DNA of 64,000 bases. Source: Billgrantia saliphila. GTDB lineage: Bacteria; Pseudomonadota; Gammaproteobacteria; Pseudomonadales; Halomonadaceae. This document shows, one piece after another, positions 28,024 to 35,967 of this stretch (its first letter is position 1; every line of letters begins with the position of its first letter). The notes beneath the pieces are model-generated. The model saw only the letters and a list, made by a program, of their open reading frames with translations. It had not been told where the DNA came from and searched no databases. Both the position numbers and the translations under genes were made by a program. The DNA is taken from NCBI RefSeq assembly GCF_002930105.1, contig NZ_PJRN01000003.1:248001-312000 (forward strand), read 5' to 3'.

Positions 28024-28055
28024 ATCGCCGGGGCGGCCGCAGCCGCTCCGGCGAT
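28024..28055. terminator. Large stem-loop between convergent DUF411 and trkH genes
   Basis: ATCGCCGG (28024-28031) and CCGGCGAT (28048-28055) enclose an inner GCGGC/GCCGC pair, making a 14-bp stem with one G-U pair and a four-base loop. It sits between convergent genes. Neither strand has a T-run, so it may be a weak or Rho-assisted terminator. Confidence 0.45.
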
Positions 28056-28090
28056 GCTCCGATCTGCGAAGGCGGCCATAGGCAGTCCGC

Positions 28091-29593
28091 TCATTTGCGC
28101 CAGAACATCGGCGTCAGCAGCACCAGCACCGTGAGGATCTCGAGCCGCCCCATAAGCATCCCCAGGCAGAGCAGCCACTTTGCCGCATCGGGCAGCGGCG
28201 CGAAGTTGCCGGCCGGTCCGATGATCTCCCCAAGTCCCGGGCCGACATTGGCCACCGCCGTGGCGGCGCCCGAGAGGGCAGTCGTCAGATCCAGCCCCAT
28301 CAGCGACAATCCCAGCGCCAGCCCCGCTATGGTCAGGAAAAAGAAGAAGGAGAACGCCACGACGCCACGGGTGACGTCGTCGGTAAGAGGCTGGTCGTTG
28401 TAGCGAAAAGCGAAGACCCCGCTGGGGTGGGTCAGGAAACGAAGCTGATTGCGCAGCAGCATGGCCGCCACCTGGAAGCGGAAGATCTTCATGCCACCAC
28501 TGGTGGAGCCGCTGCACCCTCCGACGAAGGTCAGGTAGAAGAACGCCACGTAGGCCAGTGGCCCCCAGAGGCTGTAGTCATCCGACGCATAGCCCGTGGT
28601 CGTCACTACCGAAATCACGTTGAAGCTGACCTGGGTCAGCGCCTCGAAGGGCGGCGTGCCGAGCCACGCCCGCCAGAGCGTCAATCCCAGTATGACCACC
28701 GCCAGCAGGAACAAAAGGCCCTGCACCTGCTGATCACGCCATAGCGCAGTGCGGGCGCCACGCAGCGTGCGGATATAGAGCACGAAGGGTAGCGCACCGG
28801 CCAGCATGAACAGGCTGCCCATCCACAGCAGGAACGGGTTATCGGCGTAGGCACCGAAAGAGGCGTCCGAATTGGCAAATCCCCCGGTCGCCAGAGAGGT
28901 CATGCCGTGTACCACCGCATCCAGGGGCGTCATACCGCCAAGCCAGTAGATCAGCATCGCCAGCAGGGTGAACCCGCAATAGATACTCAATGTGGCCTTG
29001 GCGATCCCACCCGTGCGCGGCATGACCTTGTCCGACCAGTCGGAGGACTCGGTATGGAACAGGCGCATGCCGCCGACCTTGAGGAAAGGCAGGATAGCGA
29101 TGCCCATGACGATGATGCCGATCCCGCCCAGCCACTGCATGATCCCGCGCCACAGCTTGAGACCGTCGGACAGCGACTCGATCTCGACCAGGATGGTCGA
29201 GCCGGTAGTGGTAATGGCCGAGACCGATTCGAAGACGGCATTGGTAAAGCTGAGCTGCGGCGCCCCGAGTATCAATGGCAGACTGGCAAAGCCGCTGATC
29301 GTCACCCAACTGAGAGTGGTGAGCACGAACATCTGCCAAGACTTGAGTTCGATTACCGTCTTGAGGGTCGATAGCCATACCGTGCCGACCGCCGCCAGCA
29401 CCAGGAGCATCGACAGGCCGAAGGCTCGGGCATCGGGGTCGCGCTCGATGACCAGCACGGCCCATGGCAGGGCCATGAACAGGGCCAGTACCAGCCACAA
29501 TACCGACATCACCTTCAAGACCGGCGCCCAGTTGTCCCATTGATATCTCAGGCGGTGGGCAAGGTCCCACTGATTCCCGCTGATCGCACCCAT
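28091..29593 (-). CDS. trkH: TrkH-family potassium uptake channel
   Basis: 500 residues, inner-membrane K+ translocator of the Trk system. The four pore loops with selectivity glycines are visible: SAITTTGST, SLATGGFA, SVVTTTGYA and ANVGPGLGEI. Positively charged stretches and about ten membrane spans fit. Trk channels need the cytosolic TrkA regulator, which is not in this window. In halophilic Halomonas, TrkH/TrkI systems supply the potassium needed at high salt. The paralogue cannot be settled from sequence alone. Confidence 0.94.
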   Translation of the reverse strand: MGAISGNQWDLAHRLRYQWDNWAPVLKVMSVLWLVLALFMALPWAVLVIERDPDARAFGLSMLLVLAAVGTVWLSTLKTVIELKSWQMFVLTTLSWVTISGFASLPLILGAPQLSFTNAVFESVSAITTTGSTILVEIESLSDGLKLWRGIMQWLGGIGIIVMGIAILPFLKVGGMRLFHTESSDWSDKVMPRTGGIAKATLSIYCGFTLLAMLIYWLGGMTPLDAVVHGMTSLATGGFANSDASFGAYADNPFLLWMGSLFMLAGALPFVLYIRTLRGARTALWRDQQVQGLLFLLAVVILGLTLWRAWLGTPPFEALTQVSFNVISVVTTTGYASDDYSLWGPLAYVAFFYLTFVGGCSGSTSGGMKIFRFQVAAMLLRNQLRFLTHPSGVFAFRYNDQPLTDDVTRGVVAFSFFFFLTIAGLALGLSLMGLDLTTALSGAATAVANVGPGLGEIIGPAGNFAPLPDAAKWLLCLGMLMGRLEILTVLVLLTPMFWRK

Positions 29594-29685
29594 CGAGCGC
29601 AGTCACCCTTCAGCCAATATTGCGAAAGGTATGAAAACATAGCCGCCCGGAAAAAACCCTAATTTCAGCAACGCGAATATGTGTT

Positions 29686-30039
29686 TCACCGCCGCAGCAT
29701 CTCCAGGTACTGCTTCAGCACCACGGCGTTGTTGCGCCGTTCGTCCTTGGCGCTGAATACGAGCGTGACACGCTCGCGTCCAGCGCGGGCCGCCAGGTCG
29801 CGCACGACGTCGCGATGGGCCTTGAGTTCGCCGAGATAGCGACGGCGAAACTCCCCCCAGGTGAGCCGCCCGTCATGGAAAGCCTTGCGCAGTTCATCGC
29901 TCGGCGCGACCTCCTTTGGCCAAGCATCGATGCGCGCCTGTTCCTTGGAGATGCCGCGTGGCCAGAGGCGGTCGACCAGCACGCGGTGGCCGTCCCGGGA
30001 ATCCGGCGAATCGTAGGCACGCTTCAAAGCAACGTTCAC
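29686..30039 (-). CDS. DUF488 family protein (YeaO-like)
   Basis: 117 residues from a GTG at 30037-30039 with GGAGGAG upstream. The family marks are RVLVDRLWPRGISKE near the start, AWPKEVAPSDELRKAFH in the middle and TLVFSAKDERRNNAVVLKQYL at the end. DUF488 proteins are small, cytosolic and uncharacterised. It is monocistronic. Confidence 0.88.
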   Translation of the reverse strand: MNVALKRAYDSPDSRDGHRVLVDRLWPRGISKEQARIDAWPKEVAPSDELRKAFHDGRLTWGEFRRRYLGELKAHRDVVRDLAARAGRERVTLVFSAKDERRNNAVVLKQYLEMLRR

Positions 30040-30171
30040 GATGACGCTCCTCCATGGTTTGGTGTCATCAGGTAGCGCAGCAAGGGCCTCATGCGCCGTG
30101 TAGGCAATCGCTTACATCACGGCACACGAAATACTGACATCACTAATGCCTAAAGAGCGCTAGATTGAGAA

Positions 30172-30241
30172 TCACTCACGCCAGTTCCTGCACAGCAGTC
30201 GTGAGTCCCTTGCTTACGCCCGCGCTCCAGCGGGCTTTTTT
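30172..30241 (+). ncRNA. Candidate small RNA with its own terminator
   Basis: On the plus strand there is no gene in the preceding 2.2 kb, yet 30218-30241 is a perfect intrinsic terminator. Just upstream, ACTCACG (30174-30180) pairs with CGTGAGT (30200-30206), giving a first hairpin. A possible -10 box TAGATT lies at 30161-30166; TGACAT at 30135-30140 would be a -35 box but with a long 20-base spacer. The segment TGAGAATCACTCAC overlapping the start faintly recalls a Fur box. The transcript would be about 70 nt. Confidence 0.4.
30218..30241 (+). terminator. Orphan rho-independent terminator
   Basis: GCCCGC-GCTCCA-GCGGGC is followed by six T on the plus strand. Neighbouring coding genes are on the minus strand, so it does not end a protein gene. 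It is the main reason to suspect a small RNA here. Confidence 0.85.
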
Positions 30242-30288
30242 ATGCTCCGACGCGGGCATTACCGCTCTCGCCACAGCGGATGACATCG

Positions 30289-30735
30289 CTAATCGTCGAG
30301 ATCCTCGATCAGCGTTTTCATCTCGGCGATCTCCTCGCGCTGCGACTCGATGATCTGGTCGGCCAGCTCCCTGACCCGGGGATCGGCGATGTTGGCCCGC
30401 TCGCTGGTCAGGATGGCGATGGAGTGGTGAGGGATCATGGCGCGCATGTAGGAGACGTCGTCGACCGTGGCCTGGCTTCTGACCAGCCACAGCGAAACGC
30501 CGAAGATCAACGCGCTACCGAGATAGATGCCGGCATTGATCTTGCGATTGGGGTACATGCCGATCATGTAGGTCAGCATGATGATGGCCATGCACGAGCC
30601 CATGATGAGCGCCATGTAGGTTCGCGTCTCGCTGTAGGTGAGGTGGTCGAGACGAAAGGTGTTGAGGTACATGAGGCCGTACATGACCACGGTCGAGGTC
30701 AGAATCATGGCGGCGAACTTGAAATACATCTTCAT
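30289..30735 (-). CDS. DUF305 membrane protein
   Basis: 148 residues from the ATG at 30733-30735 (AAGGA upstream). Three membrane spans occupy about residues 5-85. The C-terminal cytosolic or periplasmic segment carries the DUF305 signature YMRAMIPHHSIAILTSE followed by an amphipathic helix ending EMKTLIEDLDD. The His pair suggests metal binding, and DUF305 proteins are frequent in copper-resistance regions. An upstream in-frame extension of 63 codons lacks protein-like composition and is left out. Confidence 0.85.
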   Translation of the reverse strand: MKMYFKFAAMILTSTVVMYGLMYLNTFRLDHLTYSETRTYMALIMGSCMAIIMLTYMIGMYPNRKINAGIYLGSALIFGVSLWLVRSQATVDDVSYMRAMIPHHSIAILTSERANIADPRVRELADQIIESQREEIAEMKTLIEDLDD

Positions 30736-30920
30736 GTTCGGATCCTTGAGGTTGGCCCGGGCCGACGTCAGCGCCGGACCGGGACGAGTCCTTGAATTCC
30801 AGCGGTGGCACGCGATCAGCGAATCGTCGCCACCCCGCCTTACCCTTTCATCGTGGCTGAGCCCGCCGCTTTCATCCACCCGGGTGAAATACCCATCCCG
30901 ATAGCACGCTACAGAGGCGC

Positions 30921-31757
30921 TCACGCGCCGAGCGCATCCCCCACCGCGATGGTCTGTCCCGCCCCCTCCAGCAGCGTGGCATTCTGGCCGAAATACGCCC
31001 CCGGGCGCCGCGGCTGCGTCTTCATCTCTATCAGCGTCTGCAGCGGCTCGCCGGGCACGGCGATGGTACCGCTAGCCTGGTCGACAGTGGTGATCTTGCA
31101 GCGCTGGCAAGGCTTGCGCAGTCCCATTCGATAGCGTCCGTCCGCCGAGCCGAGCGAGTCCCAGCCATCCTCGGCGAACGCATCGGTCCCGGCGACGACG
31201 ATGTTGGGCCGAAAGCGATTCATCGGCAGCGCCTCGAGCCCCTTGGCCTGAAGCGTCCGGTTGAGCGCCGCGAGCGAGGCTTGCGTGGCGATCAGGAAAG
31301 GGTAGCCGTCGGCAAAGGCGATATGGGCCTCCTCTCCCTTCAGGTGATAGGGCTCCACGGCACGCCGCTCCTCGGGAGCGAAACGCACCAGACGCAGCCC
31401 ACTGCCGCGCCAGTCGCCCAGCACACCGGCCAACCAAGTCTTCGCCTCGGCGCCTTCGTCCAGCGCCTGGCAGGCGGACTCCCAGACGTAGGCGGTCAGC
31501 CGCGGCTGGTCGTCGCGCGCCAGTTCGATGCGCAGAGGCTCGGCATCGGGATGCTCGAGAGTCAGCACATCGGCTCCGAGCGTGACGGAGATCAGAGCCA
31601 TGGCCGGCATCTGGCGCTGGGTAACGAAGCGTCCCACGTCGTCGACGATCATCCACTGGCGATCGAAGGCAAGCCCCCGCACGCCGAGCGCCGCCTGCTG
31701 GAGTGGAATGCCGCGCAGCGACTTGACCGGATAAACGTTGAGCTGAGTGATGTGCAT
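30921..31757 (-). CDS. MOSC domain protein (YcbX-like)
   Basis: 278 residues. An N-terminal MOSC beta-barrel (YPVKSLRGIPLQQA, FDRQWMIVDDVGRFVTQRQ) is followed by the MOSC domain with the conserved cysteine in GLRKPCQRCKITTVD. YcbX and mARC proteins bind molybdenum cofactor through this Cys and reduce N-hydroxylated compounds. No ferredoxin domain is fused at the C terminus, unlike E. coli YcbX. GGGAGA precedes the ATG. It lies 14 bases downstream of the racemase gene and may be co-transcribed with it. Confidence 0.9.
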   Translation of the reverse strand: MHITQLNVYPVKSLRGIPLQQAALGVRGLAFDRQWMIVDDVGRFVTQRQMPAMALISVTLGADVLTLEHPDAEPLRIELARDDQPRLTAYVWESACQALDEGAEAKTWLAGVLGDWRGSGLRLVRFAPEERRAVEPYHLKGEEAHIAFADGYPFLIATQASLAALNRTLQAKGLEALPMNRFRPNIVVAGTDAFAEDGWDSLGSADGRYRMGLRKPCQRCKITTVDQASGTIAVPGEPLQTLIEMKTQPRRPGAYFGQNATLLEGAGQTIAVGDALGA

Positions 31758-31771
31758 CTAGATTCTCCCTC

Positions 31772-32464
31772 TCACGCCAACGCCAGTTCGACGGCCTGCG
31801 CGGCATGGATCGCCGTGGTGTCGTAGAGCGGCACGGCGGTATCGTCCTGCGTGATCAGCAAGGCAATCTCGGTACAGCCGAGAATCACCGCCTGGGCGCC
31901 CCTTTCGGCCAGCGTTTCGATCACTTGCAGATAGGCCCTGCGCGAGGCCGGCTCAACCCTACCGAGACACAGCTCCTGGTAAATGACGCGGTGTATCGTG
32001 TCACGCTGGGCCTCGTCGGGAATCAGCACCTCGATGCCGTGATGCGCCTCGAGACGCTCGCGGTAGAACGTCTGCTCCATGGTGAAGCGCGTGCCCAAGA
32101 GCCCCACCCGTTCGACGCCGTCCTCGCGCAAGCGCTCGGCGGTGGCATCGGCGATATGCACAAGCGGAATACCAACGGCAGCTTCGATCTGGGGTGCCAC
32201 CTTGTGCATGGTGTTGGTGCCGATCATCAGGAAGTCGGCGCCGGCTTGCTCCACTTGTCGCGCCGCCGTCGCCAGGGCCTCACCGCAGGCCTCCCATTCG
32301 CCCCGCTGCTGCAAGGCCTCGATATCGGCGAAATCGACGCTGACCATGACCACCCTGGCCGAATGCAGCCCGCCCAATCGCTGCTTCACTCCCTCGTTGA
32401 GGGCCCGGTAATAGCTCACGGTCGATTCCCAGCTCATGCCGCCGAGCAGGCCAATAGTTTTCAT
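31772..32464 (-). CDS. Aspartate/glutamate racemase family protein (YgeA-like)
   Basis: 230 residues from the ATG at 32462-32464 (AAGGGA upstream). The start MKTIGLLGGMSWEST is typical. The first catalytic position is Thr in MIGTNTMHK, whereas classical racemases have Cys there; the second is Cys in VILGCTEI. The Thr/Cys combination is the one I recall for E. coli YgeA, a broad-specificity amino-acid racemase. So this need not be inactive. Substrate not predictable. Confidence 0.88.
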   Translation of the reverse strand: MKTIGLLGGMSWESTVSYYRALNEGVKQRLGGLHSARVVMVSVDFADIEALQQRGEWEACGEALATAARQVEQAGADFLMIGTNTMHKVAPQIEAAVGIPLVHIADATAERLREDGVERVGLLGTRFTMEQTFYRERLEAHHGIEVLIPDEAQRDTIHRVIYQELCLGRVEPASRRAYLQVIETLAERGAQAVILGCTEIALLITQDDTAVPLYDTTAIHAAQAVELALA

Positions 32465-32579
32465 TTTTTCTGTCCCTTGATGGTTGGGGTCGGCCTGACC
32501 GACCATGAACTGCCGCTGACAAATGCGCTACCTTCCGAGACAATGTAGCGTTCCCGACAAGGCAAGAGGTGGCATAGAT

Positions 32580-32966
32580 ATGTCCGAGGCATGGCAGCAA
32601 TATCGTAGCGCACCCGCGCGTGGAACGCGCCTGATCCCCTTCACGGAGCTGGCGGCCGGCGAGACTCGCACCCTGACCCTGCAGAGCGAGAACGGCAGCT
32701 TTCCGCTGCTACTGGTGCGCCTGGATGACACCGTGCTCGCCTACGTCAATGCCTGCCCTCATCAGTACCTACCGCTCGATCAGCGCGGCAGTCGTCTGCT
32801 CAGCCAGGATGGCGAGCAGCTGCGCTGCACCAACCACGACGCCACCTTCTCGGTCCGCACCGGGGAAGGCATCGGTGGCCTGGGCCTCGGTTGTGCCCTC
32901 GACCCGGTACCGGTCAGCGTCGACGATGAAGATTGGCTGGTCATTGCCGAAAGGAGTGAGCCGTAG
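32580..32966 (+). CDS. Rieske [2Fe-2S] ferredoxin-like protein
   Basis: 128 residues from an ATG with AGAGGTGG upstream. Cluster ligands are seen as NACPHQYLPLD (C-x-H) and LRCTNHDATFS (C-x2-H). It is a single Rieske domain of the kind that donates electrons to, or is a stray partner of, ring-hydroxylating oxygenases and nitrite reductases. No oxygenase subunit lies nearby, so the partner is unknown. Confidence 0.9.
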   Translation: MSEAWQQYRSAPARGTRLIPFTELAAGETRTLTLQSENGSFPLLLVRLDDTVLAYVNACPHQYLPLDQRGSRLLSQDGEQLRCTNHDATFSVRTGEGIGGLGLGCALDPVPVSVDDEDWLVIAERSEP

Positions 32967-33078
32967 CGACTTCAACCCGCTTGATCCATTTTATCAGTAA
33001 CTTTTATGGGATAGGCAGGTTCCCATCAGCTAATTTCAATCGTAACCTTTCGCTTTCCCCACACGACAAGGACGCCGC

Positions 33079-33960
33079 ATGTCTCCGGCCGATAGCCTGC
33101 GCCTTATCCTGCTCTCTTCGCTGTGGGGGATGTCCTTCATCTTCATGCGCGTGGCAGTGCCTGAGTTCGGCCCGGTACCGTTGATTCTGGTGCGCATGGG
33201 CCTGGGGGCGCTGCTGCTGCTGCCGCTTCTGTTCAGCCTGCGCTACCTTGCACTGGTGTGGGAGAACAAGGGCGGCCTGCTGCTGCTGGGGCTGGTCAAT
33301 CATGTGCTGCCCTTCTGCCTGCTGGCATTGGCCACCGTACGCCTCGAAGCGGGCTTCACCTCGCTGATCAACGCCACCACGCCGATCTTCACCGCCCTGC
33401 TCGGTGCGCTGTTCTTCACCACGCCGGTGCAGCGCCGGCAATATCTCGGCCTGGCGCTGGCCTTCTTCGGCGTGTACGTGCTCTCGGCCAACCGGCTCGA
33501 CTTCTCGCTGGGCGGCGACGGCTGGTTCATCCTCGCCGCCGTCGGTGCCACCTTCTGCTACGGTGTGGCCACCAACTACTCCAAGACCTACCTGTCGCAT
33601 CTTCCTGTGCGCGTGCTGGCCGCGGGCAGCACGGCCATGTCGGCACTGCTGCTGCTGATCCCAGGGTTATGGCTGTGGCCCGCCGAGCCGATCGGCGGAC
33701 TGGCCTGGGCCAATGCCCTGGGACTCGCCGCCTTCAGCACCACCCTCGCTTTCCTGCTCTACTTCGGGCTGATCTCCAGTGCCGGCGCCACCGCCACCTC
33801 GACAGTCACCTTCCTGGTGCCGGTCAGCGCGCTGCTCTGGGGTTACCTGCTACTGGATGAACGACTTAGCCTGCAGGTCATGATCGGCATGGCCATTACC
33901 CTGGCCGGGACCGCCATTGCCACGGGGATGATTCGGCTGCGCCGACGCGAAGTTGCCTGA
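33079..33960 (+). CDS. DMT/EamA-family transporter
   Basis: 293 residues with ten predicted membrane spans in two EamA repeats (about 1-140 and 150-290). The first repeat begins LRLILLSSLWGMSFIFMRVA, a typical EamA start, and repeat ends contain GALFF and GYLLLDERLS motifs. These inner-membrane carriers usually export amino acids or related metabolites. AAGGA precedes the ATG. It is monocistronic and ends at a strong convergent terminator. Confidence 0.9.
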   Translation: MSPADSLRLILLSSLWGMSFIFMRVAVPEFGPVPLILVRMGLGALLLLPLLFSLRYLALVWENKGGLLLLGLVNHVLPFCLLALATVRLEAGFTSLINATTPIFTALLGALFFTTPVQRRQYLGLALAFFGVYVLSANRLDFSLGGDGWFILAAVGATFCYGVATNYSKTYLSHLPVRVLAAGSTAMSALLLLIPGLWLWPAEPIGGLAWANALGLAAFSTTLAFLLYFGLISSAGATATSTVTFLVPVSALLWGYLLLDERLSLQVMIGMAITLAGTAIATGMIRLRRREVA

Positions 33961-33967
33961 AAACATG

Positions 33968-34034
33968 CCACGAACAAACAAGCCGGCAGCGCTAATTGCG
34001 CTGCCGCCTTGTTTGTCGCTGACTTTGTTCGTGG
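33968..34034. terminator. Bidirectional terminator between transporter and crotonase genes
   Basis: ACAAACAAG (33974-33982) pairs with CTTGTTTGT (34008-34016) around an inner CGGCAGCGC/GCGCTGCCG stem. An alternative outer pairing CCACGAACAAA/TTTGTTCGTGG (33968-33978 with 34024-34034) is also possible. The T-rich right arm and the A-rich left arm serve both convergent genes. Confidence 0.8.
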
Positions 34035-34043
34035 GATATCGAA

Positions 34044-34817
34044 TCAGAAGTTCGGCTTGCGCTTCTCGACGAAAGCGCCCATGCCCTCACTCTGCTCGTC
34101 GCCGGCGAAGCAGAACGCGAACAGGGCGGTTTCCAGCGCCAGGGAGCTGTCGAGGTCCTGATCCATGCCGTCGTGCACGGCCTGCTTGGCGGCACGTACC
34201 GCCTGAGGACCGTTGCCGGAGAGCTGCTTGGCGAGTTCGGCGGCGTAGGCCTCGAGCTCGGCCTGGGGCATGACGCGGTTGACCAGGCCGATGCGCAGGG
34301 CTTCCTGGGCGTCGATCTTGCGCCCGGTGGTGACCAGATCGAGCGCCATGGCCGGCCCGACCCGACGCGGCAGGCGCTGGGTGCCGCCGAAGCCGGGAAT
34401 CACCCCGAGCAGCACTTCCGGCTGGCCGAAGACGGCATTGTCGCTGGCGACGGCCCAGTCGCAGGCCAGCGCCAGTTCGCAGCCGCCGCCAAGACAAAAC
34501 CCGTTCACCAAGGCGACCACCGGCACCGGCAAGGTCTCGAGACGCTTGATGGTACGCAGCGCCTGGTTGGCGAAGGCGCGTGCCTCTTCCGGCGTCTTCT
34601 CACGCATCTCGGTAATGTCGGCGCCGGCGACAAACGATTTCTCGCCCGCTCCGGTGATCAACACGGCGCGCAGGTCATTGCGCCCTTCCAGCTCGGTCAG
34701 GATGGTTTCCAGCTCGTGCAGCACCCCGCTGTTGAGGGCGTTCAGCGCCTTGGGACGGTTGACGGTCAAACGCACGACGCCGGCGTCATCGGCTACCTCG
34801 ATCAGCTTCTCGCTCAT
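34044..34817 (-). CDS. Enoyl-CoA hydratase (crotonase family)
   Basis: 257 residues, single-domain crotonase. Oxyanion-hole segments are SFVAGADITEM and NGFCLGGGCELALACD. Both catalytic glutamates are present, in GGGCELALAC and GQPEVLLGVIPGFGGTQRL. It hydrates 2-enoyl-CoA to 3-hydroxyacyl-CoA. AGGAG precedes the ATG. It shares strand with the acyl-CoA cluster but is set off by a 287-base gap with its own palindromic operator. Confidence 0.93.
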   Translation of the reverse strand: MSEKLIEVADDAGVVRLTVNRPKALNALNSGVLHELETILTELEGRNDLRAVLITGAGEKSFVAGADITEMREKTPEEARAFANQALRTIKRLETLPVPVVALVNGFCLGGGCELALACDWAVASDNAVFGQPEVLLGVIPGFGGTQRLPRRVGPAMALDLVTTGRKIDAQEALRIGLVNRVMPQAELEAYAAELAKQLSGNGPQAVRAAKQAVHDGMDQDLDSSLALETALFAFCFAGDEQSEGMGAFVEKRKPNF

Positions 34818-34856
34818 GTGGGGCTCCTGTTATATCGCATTCTTGTAGAGGGTTAC

Positions 34857-34888
34857 CGACCAACCCTAGCGAACGCTTGGTTGGTCGG
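34857..34888. promoter_or_regulatory. Long palindromic operator candidate upstream of crotonase gene
   Basis: CCGACCAACC (34857-34866) and GGTTGGTCGG (34879-34888) form perfect 10-bp arms, and the 12-base centre is itself nearly symmetric (TAGCGAACGCTT). The centre is about 55 bases upstream of the crotonase ATG. TetR-type regulators of acyl-CoA degradation use sites of this sort, though I cannot name the regulator. No T-run follows, so a terminator is unlikely. Confidence 0.5.
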
Positions 34889-35104
34889 CAATCCCCTGTT
34901 ATACAAATTAGCGAAAGGAAGTGTTCGATTCACGTCACGAGCGAAGATAGGCTGGTTGCCGACGGACCGCAGCTCCCGGAGCGTAGCCTGTTACATGAGG
35001 AGAGCGACGGTTCGCCGGCAATCAAGATGGCTAGGTTCGTTCCCGACGAACCAACGCACTTCCCACATCCCTGTGGGTCGTCGAGCGCAGTAGTGAATCG
35101 TCGC

Positions 35105-35953
35105 TTACTGGTAGACGTGGAAGCCTCGCCCTGATTTCCGCCCCAGGTAGCCGGCAGCCACCATGCGCTTTAGCAGCGGGCAGGGGCGATACTTGGGATC
35201 GCCGAAACCTTCCTGCAGCACCTCCATGATTGCCAGGCAGACATCCAGCCCGATCAGGTCGGCCAAGGCCAGCGGCCCCATCGGATGCGCGGCCCCGAGC
35301 TTCATGGACTGGTCGATGTCATCGGCACTGGCCGCCCCCTCCTGCAGCAGGAAGGCGGCCTCGTTGATCATCGGCACCAGCAGGCGGTTGACGGCGAAGC
35401 CGGGCGAGTCGGCGATGGCTACCGGGGTCTTGCCCAGCGCTTTCGCCAACGCCTCGATGCGCGCCACGGTGGCATCGGAAGTCTGTTCGGCGCGAATCAC
35501 CTCGACGAGCTTGAGCACCGGCACCGGATTGAAGAAGTGCATGCCCACCACGCGTTCGGGGCGCTCGCATACCGCGGCGAGGCGAGTCAGCGACAGCGAT
35601 GAGGTGTTCGACGCCAGGATGGCGTCATGGGTCAGGCGGCTCAGATCGCGGAACAGCTTTTCCTTCAGCGCCGGCTGTTCGGGTGCGGCTTCGGCGATCA
35701 CTTCGCAATCGCGCAGCGCCTCCAAGGAGGTGGTCGGCTCGAGGCGTGCCATGGCGTCGCGCTTCTCGCCCTCACCGAGCTTCTCCTTGGCCACCAGTTT
35801 GGCCAGCCCCTTGTCGATGGCGGCCTGGGCACGGCCGAGCTGGTCATCGGCCACGTCGTAGAGTCGAACGGGAAATCCGCTGCCGACCAGTACCTGGGCG
35901 ATGCCCTGCCCCATGGTGCCGGCCCCGACCACGCCTATCGCTTGTTGGCTCAT
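35105..35953 (-). CDS. 3-hydroxybutyryl/3-hydroxyacyl-CoA dehydrogenase
   Basis: 282 residues from the ATG at 35951-35953 with GGGAGAG upstream. The NAD motif is IGVVGAGTMGQGIAQV, the catalytic His lies in RVVGMHFFNPVPVLKLVE, and the C-terminal domain ends with YLGRKSGRGFHVY. The length matches single-function HbdA/PaaH-like enzymes. It oxidises 3-hydroxyacyl-CoA to 3-oxoacyl-CoA. It follows the ligase gene by 14 bases. Confidence 0.93.
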   Translation of the reverse strand: MSQQAIGVVGAGTMGQGIAQVLVGSGFPVRLYDVADDQLGRAQAAIDKGLAKLVAKEKLGEGEKRDAMARLEPTTSLEALRDCEVIAEAAPEQPALKEKLFRDLSRLTHDAILASNTSSLSLTRLAAVCERPERVVGMHFFNPVPVLKLVEVIRAEQTSDATVARIEALAKALGKTPVAIADSPGFAVNRLLVPMINEAAFLLQEGAASADDIDQSMKLGAAHPMGPLALADLIGLDVCLAIMEVLQEGFGDPKYRPCPLLKRMVAAGYLGRKSGRGFHVYQ

Positions 35954-35967
35954 CGTATCTCTCCCGC

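Noticed and set aside
28024..28055. A classical intrinsic terminator for trkH and DUF411
   Set aside because: The stem is strong, but neither strand has a T-run, so it was listed only as a weak terminator candidate.
30736..30924. 63-codon upstream extension of the DUF305 gene
   Set aside because: The added sequence is hydrophilic without similarity, while the ATG at 30735 has AAGGA and starts a proper membrane span.
34877..35134. A plus-strand 85-codon gene in the gap between crotonase and hydroxyacyl-CoA dehydrogenase genes
   Set aside because: No ribosome binding site, no domain, and the end overlaps the dehydrogenase gene. The gap looks regulatory.
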